Below, piece after piece: positions 36,454 to 44,461 of a stretch of DNA of 64,000 nucleotides (the stretch's first letter is position 1; each line of letters opens with the position of its first letter). The notes beneath the pieces were generated by a model that searched no databases, was not told the DNA's origin, and worked only from the letters and a program-made list of their open reading frames with translations. The DNA is from Kiloniellales bacterium (GTDB lineage Bacteria; Pseudomonadota; Alphaproteobacteria; Kiloniellales; JAKSBE01), in contig JASJBF010000038.1 in NCBI GenBank assembly GCA_030066685.1, forward strand, positions 53,442-117,441, in the 5' to 3' direction. The position numbers were made by a program, and so were the translations under genes.

Positions 36454-39400
36454 GTGAAGTACGTCCTTTATGGCCTGCTGGGCTTGATCGTGCTCGCCGT
36501 CGCGGTGGTCCTGGTGGGTCCGGGCCTGATCAATTGGAACGCCCACAAGGCCGAGATCGCGACGCAGTTCGAGAAGGCGACCGGCCGGGCCCTCGCCATC
36601 GAGGGCGATATCAACCTGCAGATCGTCCCGACACCCAGCTTTTCGGCGGCCAATGTCCGCCTCGCGAACCTTCCCGGCGGCTCAGCGCAAGACATGGCGA
36701 TCGTCAAGGCGCTGCAGGTGCGCGTCGAGCTGCTGCCGCTCCTGGGCGGCGATGTCCGGGTTCAAACGATCGAACTGGTCGAGCCGGTCATCCTGATGGA
36801 GGTCCTCGAGGACGGGCGTCGCAACTGGGAGATCGGCGGCGACGGCCAATCCGGCCCGGCCTCTGTCGAGGGCGCAGCCGCGCCGCGGCAGATCGGCGAT
36901 TTCCCGATCGACGTCCGCTTCGACAGCTTCACGATAAGCGACGGGACGCTGATCTACCGCAACGACCCCGAGGGCATCGATGAGAAGATCGAGAAGGTCG
37001 ACGTAGAGCTTGCGGCGGAATCCCTGCGCGGTCCGCTTCTGCTCGACGGTGAGATTCGCGTTCGCGGGATCGAGACCGGCGTCGAGCTGGCGATCGGCCG
37101 CTGGACCGAGGCCGGCGCGACGCCGTTGCGCCTGGCCCTGCGCCCACGGGGGATCGAAGCGAAGGCAAGGTTTGCCGGCTCCCTGTCCCAGCACCCCGAC
37201 ACTGTCGCATTCCGGGGCAAGCTTCAGGCGGAGGGCAGCGACTTGGCCCAGACCGTGGCGGTCCTCGCCGGTCGGCCGGTCTCATCGCAGCCTTCGAATC
37301 TCGCCTTGCCATTCGTGGTCGAGACCGAGATCGCCGGCGAGCCGGAGGAGATTTCCGCCCAGAAGATCGCGATCACGCTGGGCGAGAGCTCGGCTAGCGG
37401 CGAGGGACTGCTGCGCCTGGGAGAAAAGCCCGAAGGCAAGCTGTCGGTCACGATCCCGCGCCTCGATCTCGATGCGCTCGCGCCGTCGGAGTCCGGGGTC
37501 GACGACGTCGACGTCGACGCGCCGGCGGCCGAGGGCGGGGCGGCCTCGGCCGCCTTTGGCCTTCCTGAGACCTTCGTGGCCCGGCTCGACCTCGGGATCG
37601 AAGCCCTGGTCTACCGGGAGCAGGTGGTTCGACAGGTCGCGGTCGCAGCCCGGATCGAGGATGGGACCTTCACAATCGATCAGGCGGCGGCCTTGCTGCC
37701 CGGCGGCGCGGCCGTCTCCCTGTCGGGCGGCTTCGAGCCCTCGGCGAAGGCGGCGCGCTTCGTCGGCCGGGTCGAGGCGGCGACCAGCAACCTGCGCAGC
37801 CAGCTCGCCTGGCTCGGCGTCGATGTCGAGGACCTGCCGGCCGACCGGCTGCGTCGAATGAACCTCAAGAGCGGCCTGGCGGCTTCGGCGAAGCGGGTCG
37901 ACCTGACCGATCTGGACCTCACCCTCGACCTCAGCGAGATCAACGGTGGGGTTGTCGTCGCCCTGGGCAAGCGCCCGGCCTTCGGAATCGGACTTGCCGC
38001 GGACAAGCTTGACCTCGACGCCTATTTTCCCGCAGGCCCGACCGCGGCCGAGCCGGAGGGTGCAGACGCCACCGAAGGGGAGGCGGGAAGCTTCTGGGAT
38101 CGTTTCGACGCGAACCTCAACGTTCAGGTCGGCGAGCTGACGGCGCGCGACGCCAACTACCGCGACGTCGCTCTGGCCGGAACCTTGCAGCAGGGCAAGC
38201 TGATGCTCAAGGAAGGCCGCATCGGCGACTTCGCCGGCAGTCGACTCGAGATCAAGGGCGCCTTCGAGAATCTCGACCAGTCGCCGAAGGCGGAGGTCGA
38301 GCTGAAGCTGGGCATCGGCGACCCGGCGCGCCTGGCCAAGGCCTTGGGCCTCGACCCGGAGCCCTACGCCAAGCTGGGCCCGAGCGAGGTCGCCGGCTCG
38401 CTGGCCGGCGACTTGACGGCCTTCGACCTCGACCTGACCCTCGAGAGCCTGGGCGGCAGGTTCGCGACGGAGGGCCGGGTGCAGCCTCTCGAGGGTGCCG
38501 GCAGCTTCGACGTCGCGGTCCGCGCCGAACATCGCAACCTGGCGTTTCTTCTGTCACGGCTCGCCGACCCGAGCCTCGAAGACCGGAACCTGGGCGGGCT
38601 CGACCTCGAGGCGAAGCTCGCCGGAAGCGCCGATGCCTTCAAGCTCGAAGATCTGAAGGGCCGGGTCGGCGAGAGCGCCGTCGAGGGCGGCGTTGCGGTC
38701 GAACTGGCCGGCGAGCGCCCCAAGATCGTCGCAGAGCTCGCCTCCGACAGCTTGCCGCTCGCCGCCCTTCTGGGCGCCGGATCCGGATCGACCGGCGGAC
38801 CCTCGGGCGGCGAGTCCTCGGGCGGCAGCGACGGGCGCTGGTCGCGGACGCCGATCGACGTGGCGGGCCTGCTGGGCTTCGATGCCGAACTGACCCTGAA
38901 GGCCGGCGCCCTGGTGCTCGAAGACCTCCAGATCGAGCAAGCCGCGGTCGATGCCGAGCTCACGGACGGCATCCTGAACCTGAAGAGCCTCGCCGGCGGT
39001 TTTCTCGGCGGCAAGCTTACGGTGATCGGCAAGGCCGACCTGCGCGACGGGATCGAGCTCGGCGCCGGGATCTCCGCGGTCGACGTCGAGCTCAAGCCTC
39101 TGCTGCGCCAGAAGTTCGATTTCGATCGCGCCGCCGGGCCGGTGACCATGAACGCCGACCTGGTTTCCCGCGGGCGCAGCGAGCACGATCTGATCGCCGG
39201 CCTAGACGGCCAGGGCACGATCGAGGGCAAGGTTACGGTCACCGCGAAGCAAGAGGAACAAGTCGGTGCGGTCCTGCTCGGCGTCCTCGGGCAGGAGCTG
39301 CAGCAGATCCGGGGCGTCGCGGATGCCTCGATGCTGCTCCTGGGCGCCTTCGCCGGCAGGCCGGCCACGCTCGGCGGCAGCTTCGTCCTCGAGAACGGCG

Positions 39401-39867
39401 TCGCCACCACCCGGGACACGCAGCTGACCGGTCAAGGCGCGGTGGCGCGTCTGGCCGGGCAGGCCGATCTGGTGGAGTGGACACTGGACTCCGAGACCAA
39501 GGTCTTTCGCGACGCGGAGCCGGAGGACGCCTACCTGAGCGTCGGCCTGACCGGCGCCCTGGACGAGCCGAACGTCCGGGTCGGTGGCCAGGCCTTCCGG
39601 CGCCGCAGGGAGCCCGAGCCGGAACCGGCCCTGCCGGCCCCGGACCCCGCGGAGCCGGGCCTCGAAACACCCGATCCGGCCGATGAGGCCGCGCCCGAAG
39701 AGGCGACGCAGCCCGAGGCCGTCGCGCAGCCGGAATGGACGCCGCCGAAGGAGGACGAGGTGGCGCCGGCCGCCCCGCCGCCGCCTCAGGCCAAGCCGGA
39801 GCCGGTCAAGCCGGAAGACTTCATCAACCAGATCCTGGAGGGCCTGAAGAGCCCGCCGACCGAGTGA
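36454..39867 (+). CDS. AsmA-family envelope protein
   Basis: This 1137-residue protein has one N-terminal membrane helix (YVLYGLLGLIVLAVAVVLVGPGLI), then the AsmA N-terminal domain (WNAHKAEIATQFEKATGRALAIEGDI, NVRLANLPG). Long stretches of alternating beta-repeats follow, and the AsmA_2 region near the C-terminus has LNLKSLAGGFLGGKLTVIGKADLRDG and ITVTAK-like strands. Such proteins form periplasmic bridges for lipid transport. The last ~100 residues are a disordered Pro/Glu/Ala-rich tail. GTG at 36454 is chosen because GGGGAG lies eight bases upstream; GTG at 36436 is the alternative. Its 3' end overlaps the convergent RHH gene by 44 nt. Confidence 0.85.
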   Translation: MKYVLYGLLGLIVLAVAVVLVGPGLINWNAHKAEIATQFEKATGRALAIEGDINLQIVPTPSFSAANVRLANLPGGSAQDMAIVKALQVRVELLPLLGGDVRVQTIELVEPVILMEVLEDGRRNWEIGGDGQSGPASVEGAAAPRQIGDFPIDVRFDSFTISDGTLIYRNDPEGIDEKIEKVDVELAAESLRGPLLLDGEIRVRGIETGVELAIGRWTEAGATPLRLALRPRGIEAKARFAGSLSQHPDTVAFRGKLQAEGSDLAQTVAVLAGRPVSSQPSNLALPFVVETEIAGEPEEISAQKIAITLGESSASGEGLLRLGEKPEGKLSVTIPRLDLDALAPSESGVDDVDVDAPAAEGGAASAAFGLPETFVARLDLGIEALVYREQVVRQVAVAARIEDGTFTIDQAAALLPGGAAVSLSGGFEPSAKAARFVGRVEAATSNLRSQLAWLGVDVEDLPADRLRRMNLKSGLAASAKRVDLTDLDLTLDLSEINGGVVVALGKRPAFGIGLAADKLDLDAYFPAGPTAAEPEGADATEGEAGSFWDRFDANLNVQVGELTARDANYRDVALAGTLQQGKLMLKEGRIGDFAGSRLEIKGAFENLDQSPKAEVELKLGIGDPARLAKALGLDPEPYAKLGPSEVAGSLAGDLTAFDLDLTLESLGGRFATEGRVQPLEGAGSFDVAVRAEHRNLAFLLSRLADPSLEDRNLGGLDLEAKLAGSADAFKLEDLKGRVGESAVEGGVAVELAGERPKIVAELASDSLPLAALLGAGSGSTGGPSGGESSGGSDGRWSRTPIDVAGLLGFDAELTLKAGALVLEDLQIEQAAVDAELTDGILNLKSLAGGFLGGKLTVIGKADLRDGIELGAGISAVDVELKPLLRQKFDFDRAAGPVTMNADLVSRGRSEHDLIAGLDGQGTIEGKVTVTAKQEEQVGAVLLGVLGQELQQIRGVADASMLLLGAFAGRPATLGGSFVLENGVATTRDTQLTGQGAVARLAGQADLVEWTLDSETKVFRDAEPEDAYLSVGLTGALDEPNVRVGGQAFRRRREPEPEPALPAPDPAEPGLETPDPADEAAPEEATQPEAVAQPEWTPPKEDEVAPAAPPPPQAKPEPVKPEDFINQILEGLKSPPTE

Positions 39868-40096
39868 GCCCCAGCCCGGCCCCGCCGCGCAGGCGCTCCA
39901 CCACGTAGACCCGCGCGGCGCTCGAAAGGTTGGTCTCCCGGGCCTCGTCGATCTCGGTCAGCAGCCGGTTGATCGACACGCCGTCTTCGCGCGCGAAGGC
40001 CGCCAGCATGTCCCAGAAGGCCTGCTCCAGGGACAGGCTGGTCCGGTGGCCGGCGATGGTGATCGACCGCTTGCGCGGCCGCGCTCCGCCGGTCAT
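39824..40096 (-). CDS. Ribbon-helix-helix domain protein (RHH_4-like)
   Basis: The 90-residue product contains PRKRSITIAGHRTSLSLEQAFWDMLAAFAREDGVSINRLLTEID, a beta-strand plus two helices typical of the RHH_4 family often found beside fumC in alphaproteobacteria. The rest, NLSSAARVYVVERLRGG, completes the domain. It is 24 nt downstream of fumC on the same strand and probably cotranscribed. The C-terminal 20 residues are Gly/Ser-rich and overlap the asmA 3' end. Role unknown; a DNA-binding function is inferred from the fold. Confidence 0.82.
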   Translation of the reverse strand: MTGGARPRKRSITIAGHRTSLSLEQAFWDMLAAFAREDGVSINRLLTEIDEARETNLSSAARVYVVERLRGGAGLGLTRSAGSSGPPGSG

Positions 40097-40120
40097 CGGG
40101 CGCGCGCCCGCGGCAGGCAG

Positions 40121-41524
40121 TCAGGCCTGGGCCTTGGGCCCCAGCATGTTCTCCGGGCGCACCCAGCCGTCGAACTGCTCGGCCGTCAGCAGGCCCAGCT
40201 CCACCGCCGCCGCTTTCAGCGTCTTGTCCTCGGCGTAGGCCTTCTTCGCGACCTTGGCCGCGTTGTCGTAGCCGATGTGCGGGTTGAGCGCCGTGACCAG
40301 CATCAGCGACTCCTCCATAAGGGCCTGGATGCGCGCGGTGTTGGGGGTGATGCCGGCGACGCAGTTCTCGTTGAAGCTGTCGCAGGCGTCGGCGATCAGC
40401 TTGGCCGACTGCAGCAGGCTGTAGATCAGCACCGGCTTGAAGACGTTGAGCTCGAAGTGGCCGTTTGAGCCGGCGATCGAGACCGTCACGTGGTTGCCCA
40501 TGACCTGGGCGCAGACCATGGTCATGGCCTCGGCCTGGGTCGGGTTGACCTTGCCGGGCATGATCGAGGAGCCGGGCTCGTTGGCCGGCAGCAGCAGCTC
40601 GCCGATACCGCAGCGCGGCCCGGAGCCGAGCAGGCGGATGTCGTTGGCGATCTTCATCAAGGAGCAGGCCACCGTGTTGAGCGCGCCGGAGGCCTCGACG
40701 ATGGCGTCGTGGGCGGCCAGCGCCTCGAACTTGTTGTCCGCGGTCCGGAAGTTCAGGCCGGTGATCTTGCAGACCTCCTCGGCGAAGCGCTCGGCGAAGC
40801 CGGCGGCCGCGTTGAGGCCGGTGCCGACCGCCGTGCCGCCTTGGGCCAACTGGGTCAGCCGCGGCACCGCCTCCTCGACCCGGCGAATGCCCAGCTCGAT
40901 CTGCTTGGCGTAGCCCGAGAACTCCTGTCCCAGCGTCAGCGGCGTCGCGTCCATCAGGTGGGTGCGCCCGATCTTGATGATGTCGGCGAAGGCCGTGGCC
41001 TTGGCGTCGAGCGCGGCGTGCAGGCGGCCCAGGGCCGGCACGGTCTCCTCGACCAGCTGGCGCACCGCGGCGATGTGCATCGCGGTCGGGAAGGAGTCGT
41101 TGGAGGACTGGCCGCGGTTGCAGTGGTCGTTGGGATGGACCGGCTCCTTGCCGCCGCGCTGGCCGGTCAGGATCTCGTTGGCGCGCCCGGCGATGACCTC
41201 GTTGCTGTTCATGTTGGTCTGGGTGCCGGAGCCGGTCTGCCAGACGACCAGGGGGAAGTGATCCAGGTGCCGGCCCTCCACCACCTCCTCGGCGGCCTGG
41301 CAGATCGCGGCGCCGAGCTTCTCGTCGAGTTCGCCCAGCGCCATGTTGCTGCGCGCCGCGGCCAGCTTGAGTACGCCGAAAGCCTTGATCAGTTGCGGCG
41401 GCATGGTCTCGCCGCCGATCTTGAAGTTCTTGAGCGACCGCTGAGTCTGGGCGCCCCAGTAGCGGTCCGCCGGGACCGCGATCTCGCCCATGGAGTCGCT
41501 TTCCATCCGGGTCTCGTGCGCCAT
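40121..41524 (-). CDS. fumC: Class II fumarate hydratase
   Basis: The 467-residue enzyme interconverts fumarate and malate in the citric acid cycle. Family motifs are [51 protein letters not shown], and the signature [17 protein letters not shown] around residue 320 with the catalytic Ser loop. The length matches FumC rather than iron-sulfur fumarases. The ATG at 41524 starts [18 protein letters not shown], where the second half is the standard FumC beginning. The RHH gene follows in the same direction. Confidence 0.96.
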   Translation of the reverse strand: MAHETRMESDSMGEIAVPADRYWGAQTQRSLKNFKIGGETMPPQLIKAFGVLKLAAARSNMALGELDEKLGAAICQAAEEVVEGRHLDHFPLVVWQTGSGTQTNMNSNEVIAGRANEILTGQRGGKEPVHPNDHCNRGQSSNDSFPTAMHIAAVRQLVEETVPALGRLHAALDAKATAFADIIKIGRTHLMDATPLTLGQEFSGYAKQIELGIRRVEEAVPRLTQLAQGGTAVGTGLNAAAGFAERFAEEVCKITGLNFRTADNKFEALAAHDAIVEASGALNTVACSLMKIANDIRLLGSGPRCGIGELLLPANEPGSSIMPGKVNPTQAEAMTMVCAQVMGNHVTVSIAGSNGHFELNVFKPVLIYSLLQSAKLIADACDSFNENCVAGITPNTARIQALMEESLMLVTALNPHIGYDNAAKVAKKAYAEDKTLKAAAVELGLLTAEQFDGWVRPENMLGPKAQA

Positions 41525-41604
41525 GACCTGATCCCTCCGTCAACGCCTGCCGGCCCGGGTTTTAGCACGCCGGGACGGGTTTGCCAGGGGGCGAAAGCCC
41601 GGAC

Positions 41605-42888
41605 TTAGGTCTCCAGCGCCGCAGCGATGGCCTGACGTCGTCGCCAGATCCGCAGCCAGACCAGGAGCGTGAGCAGCGTGCCGGCTGCCAGCGGCAGGCG
41701 CAGGCCAAACGGCTCTGACAACGCGCCCATGATCAGGGCACCGGCGGCCGGGCCGCCGATGAAGATGATCCCGTAGAGGCTCAGCACCCGGCCGCGGCGG
41801 TGGCCGTCGACGGCGAGTTGCATCAGGGTCTGCATGGAGATCGCACTGGCGACGAGGGCCATGCCGGCCAAGGCCACGCTGATCAGCGCGACCCAGAGGA
41901 ACTCGGTGGCGACGAAGCCCAGGATCGCCAGGCTGCTCAGCAGGGTGTTGATCAGCACCAGGCGGGTCAGGCCGCCGGGTCCGCGCCGGGCGATCCAGAG
42001 CCCGCTGGCGACGGCGCCCAGACCCACGGTCGAGCTCAGGACCGCGAGGGTCTCGGGGCCGCCATCGAAAACCGCCGCCGCGAAACCCGGCATCAGGTCG
42101 ATGAAGGGACGTACCCCAAGCGAGACCGTGGCGAGCAGGAAGAGCATCGGTCCGATGCCGGAATGCCCGAGCGCATAGCCGAAGCCGTCGCGCAGCTCCG
42201 CCAGGACGCTTGCGCCTTCGCCGGGTCTTGGGTTCTGCGCGGCGTCGCTCAGGCGGAGCCGCGACAGCGCGACCAGGAAGAAAAGAAAGCTGAGCGCGTT
42301 GGCGGCAAAGGCGCCGGCAACCCCGACGCTGACGATCAGGAGGCCGGCCAGCGCGGGGCCGAGGAAGCGGGCCAGGTTGAAAGCCACGGAGTTGATCGCG
42401 ATGCCGGTCGACAAGGCCTCCCGCGGGACCAGGGCGGGCATCAGGGCCAGGCGCGAGGGTTGGTTGAAACCCATCGCGACCCCGTGGACCAGCACGATCA
42501 GCACCAGCAGTTCGACCCCGATCACGCCGGCGGCGGTCAGGCCGAAGAGAGCGGTGGCCTGGAGCAGCGCGACCGTCTGCGCCGCCATCATGATCCGCAG
42601 GCGGTCGAAGCGGTCGGCCAGCACCCCGCCCAAGGGGCCGATGACGACCGCCGGCAGCAGGTCGGCGCAGGCGACCAGGCCGAGCCAGAGGCCGGACTGG
42701 GTCAGCTCCCAGGTGAGCCAGCCGACGGCGGTCCGCTGCATCCAGGTGCCGACCAGGGAGACCGCGTTACCGGAGATGTAGACGCGGAAGTTGCGGTGTC
42801 TCAGGGCGCCGAGAATGCCGCCGAAACCCGACCTCCTGGGCCCAGAGCCGACGGCCCGCGGACTAGAGGATCTGGGGCTTCTGGGCAT
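41605..42888 (-). CDS. MFS transporter, EntS/MFS_3-like exporter
   Basis: The 427-residue product has about twelve helices. FRVYISGNAVSLVGTWMQRTAVGWLTWELT and GPLGGVLADRFDRLRIMMAAQ are typical of the MFS_3 group that includes enterobactin exporters. The C-terminal half has GAVASGLWIARRGPGG and GRVLSLYGIIFIGGPAAGALIMG. ATG at 42888 gives a short, basic cytoplasmic start; the frame is open 74 codons further upstream without similarity. It is transcribed away from the FecR/CHASE2 genes across a shared AT-rich intergenic region. Cargo unknown. Confidence 0.85.
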   Translation of the reverse strand: MPRSPRSSSPRAVGSGPRRSGFGGILGALRHRNFRVYISGNAVSLVGTWMQRTAVGWLTWELTQSGLWLGLVACADLLPAVVIGPLGGVLADRFDRLRIMMAAQTVALLQATALFGLTAAGVIGVELLVLIVLVHGVAMGFNQPSRLALMPALVPREALSTGIAINSVAFNLARFLGPALAGLLIVSVGVAGAFAANALSFLFFLVALSRLRLSDAAQNPRPGEGASVLAELRDGFGYALGHSGIGPMLFLLATVSLGVRPFIDLMPGFAAAVFDGGPETLAVLSSTVGLGAVASGLWIARRGPGGLTRLVLINTLLSSLAILGFVATEFLWVALISVALAGMALVASAISMQTLMQLAVDGHRRGRVLSLYGIIFIGGPAAGALIMGALSEPFGLRLPLAAGTLLTLLVWLRIWRRRQAIAAALET

Positions 42889-43267
42889 CTGCGACGGCAG
42901 ATACGGGAAGAAAACAAACCATGAACGATCTAACCCCGGCTGCCCGGAAGAGGCAAGCGCGGCACGCAGCCTTCGGGTCAGCCCTCGACGAGGTTGGGGA
43001 TGCTTGTCGAGATCGCCGGGAGGTGGGTCACCGGGGCCACGGCGAATTGTTCTCGGCGCCGTCGATGACGCCGGCCGACTTCCGTTCCAACGCGGATCCA
43101 GGGACCGCAAAATATCTAGTATTTATATGAAATACTAACACAAATTATTTTGTAGTTGGAGATCAGTATTTTAGATGACTGCAAGTTATGTTGGTGTTGA
43201 TTTCGGTATTCGGTATAATAGTCATCGAATTTAACTATTTAATAATCTGCCACCGGGAGGTCGATTT
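42889..43267. other. AT-rich divergent intergenic region between the MFS gene and the FecR gene
   Basis: The left part (42889-43110) is GC-rich with no convincing gene. From about 43110 the sequence turns strikingly AT-rich. It contains an inverted repeat TAGTATTT-ATATG-AAATACTA (43117-43137), a further AGTATTT about 30 bp on, and the promoter of the FecR gene. The inverted repeat is a plausible operator for a regulator acting on one or both divergent genes. Confidence 0.6.
43191..43219 (+). promoter_or_regulatory. Promoter of the FecR-domain gene
   Basis: TTGGTG at 43191-43196 and a perfect TATAAT at 43214-43219 are separated by 17 bp. Transcription would start near 43226, about 42 nt upstream of the ATG. 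GGGAGG seven bases before the ATG is the ribosome-binding site. Confidence 0.75.
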
Positions 43268-44416
43268 ATGCCTGTGCCAGCCGTTGGTGCGACCGCCGAC
43301 CTGTGTGCCGGGTCCTCGAGCCCCGGGCGCGGCGCCTTGTCGGCAGGCATCTGGCCACTGGTTCTGGCAATCCTCCTGGTTCAGATCGGACTCTGCCGTC
43401 TGGCCTGGGCCGATCCCTCGCAGTCCGCGGCCTTGACGGATCGTGATCCGCTTGCCGGTGCCGGCTGGGCCGTCGTGGCGCTGGCCGGCCCGGTCGTCTA
43501 CCGCGCCACTGGGGCCGAGGACTGGCAGACACTGGAGCGGGCACGGGTCGTGGCGCCGGGCTTCGAGGTCATGACCGGCTTCAAGGGTTTCGCCCGGCTC
43601 GTCCGAGGGCAGGACCAGGTCACCCTCGAGCAGAACACGCACCTGATATTCCCGGCCGAGGCACGCCCCGGCTCCAGGACCCGAATCTTCCAGCTGATCG
43701 GTTCGGCCGTCTTCGAGGTCAGGAAGCGGCTGGGCTGGGACTTCGAGGTCAAGACCCCCTTCCTCGCCGCCGTGGTCAAGGGGACCCGCTTCGCCGTCTC
43801 GGTCGAGCGCGGCAGGGCCATGGTGAGCGTCGAGAGCGGGCTGGTCGGCGTGTCTTCGGCGGCAAACGGGGAGAGTGCAGATGTCAGCCCGGGGTTGACG
43901 GCCTCGGTCTCGGCGACCTCGGGCGGCGTCTCGCTCGGCGCGACTGCCCAGGCGCCGGTCCCGGCAGCGGTCGCGGCCGCGCTGGCCGGAGCCGCCACCG
44001 AGGCGGAGGCGGCGCCGCAAAGTGATCCGGAAAGCGCCTCCGATCAAGACTTCGTCTACGCCGGACGGAGCCGGCCCGGCACATCCAACGGCGATCGTGG
44101 CCGGCAGGGGGACTCCGATGGCGGCGGCTCGGGCGGCTCCAGCAGCGCCGGGGCGTCCGGAAGCGGCGGGTCGGGCGGCTCAGGCGGGTCGGGCGGTTCG
44201 GGCGGCTCAGGCGGGTCGGGCGGTTCGGGCGGCTCAGGTGGGTCGGGCGGTTCCGGCGGGTCGGGCGGTTCGGGCGGCTCAGGCGGGTCGGGCGACTCGG
44301 GCGGCTCAGGTGGGTCGGGCGGCTCTGGCGGCTCTGGCGGCTCGGGCGGGTCGGGCGGCTCAGGCGACTCGGGCGGGTCGGACGATGACGACGGTGGGGG
44401 CGACGATGACGACTGA
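43268..44416 (+). CDS. FecR-domain protein with Gly-Gly-Ser repeat tail
   Basis: The 382-residue protein has a long N-terminus with a hydrophobic segment at about 28-46 and a likely signal cleavage after AWA (residue 48). A FecR-type beta domain covers about 95-210, including FEVKTPFLAAVVKGTRFAVSV and MVSVESGLVGVSS. Residues 300-371 are 24 tandem GGS-like triplets (two are GDS), followed by an acidic tail DDDDGGGDDDD. FecR domains usually relay envelope signals; here no sigma factor or TonB receptor is adjacent. The next gene, 45 bp on, is a CHASE2 kinase, suggesting a sensor pair. The low-complexity tail could be a flexible linker or cation-binding surface segment. Confidence 0.85.
   Translation: MPVPAVGATADLCAGSSSPGRGALSAGIWPLVLAILLVQIGLCRLAWADPSQSAALTDRDPLAGAGWAVVALAGPVVYRATGAEDWQTLERARVVAPGFEVMTGFKGFARLVRGQDQVTLEQNTHLIFPAEARPGSRTRIFQLIGSAVFEVRKRLGWDFEVKTPFLAAVVKGTRFAVSVERGRAMVSVESGLVGVSSAANGESADVSPGLTASVSATSGGVSLGATAQAPVPAAVAAALAGAATEAEAAPQSDPESASDQDFVYAGRSRPGTSNGDRGRQGDSDGGGSGGSSSAGASGSGGSGGSGGSGGSGGSGGSGGSGGSGGSGGSGGSGGSGGSGGSGDSGGSGGSGGSGGSGGSGGSGGSGDSGGSDDDDGGGDDDD
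44165..44380 (+). repeat. 9-bp minisatellite coding for Gly-Gly-Ser (24 units)
   Basis: Twenty-four consecutive 9-bp units of the form GGCGGNTCN encode the GGS tail of the FecR protein. Units GGCGGGTCG, GGCGGTTCG and GGCGGCTCA recur in that order, creating a 27-bp higher-order period in the first half. Units 15 and 23 read GGCGACTCG, giving GDS. Unit gain or loss would keep the frame. Confidence 0.9.
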
Positions 44417-44461
44417 TCCCGCCCCGCCGCCGCGCGGTCTCGGCTCCGGAGGCCGGCGGTG

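Noticed and set aside
42921..43130. 69-codon plus-strand frame upstream of the FecR gene
   Set aside because: No ribosome-binding sequence, no recognisable family, and it overlaps the MFS upstream region.
44165..44380. Regular repeat array resembling a CRISPR
   Set aside because: 9-bp in-frame units with no unique spacers; it codes for GGS residues.
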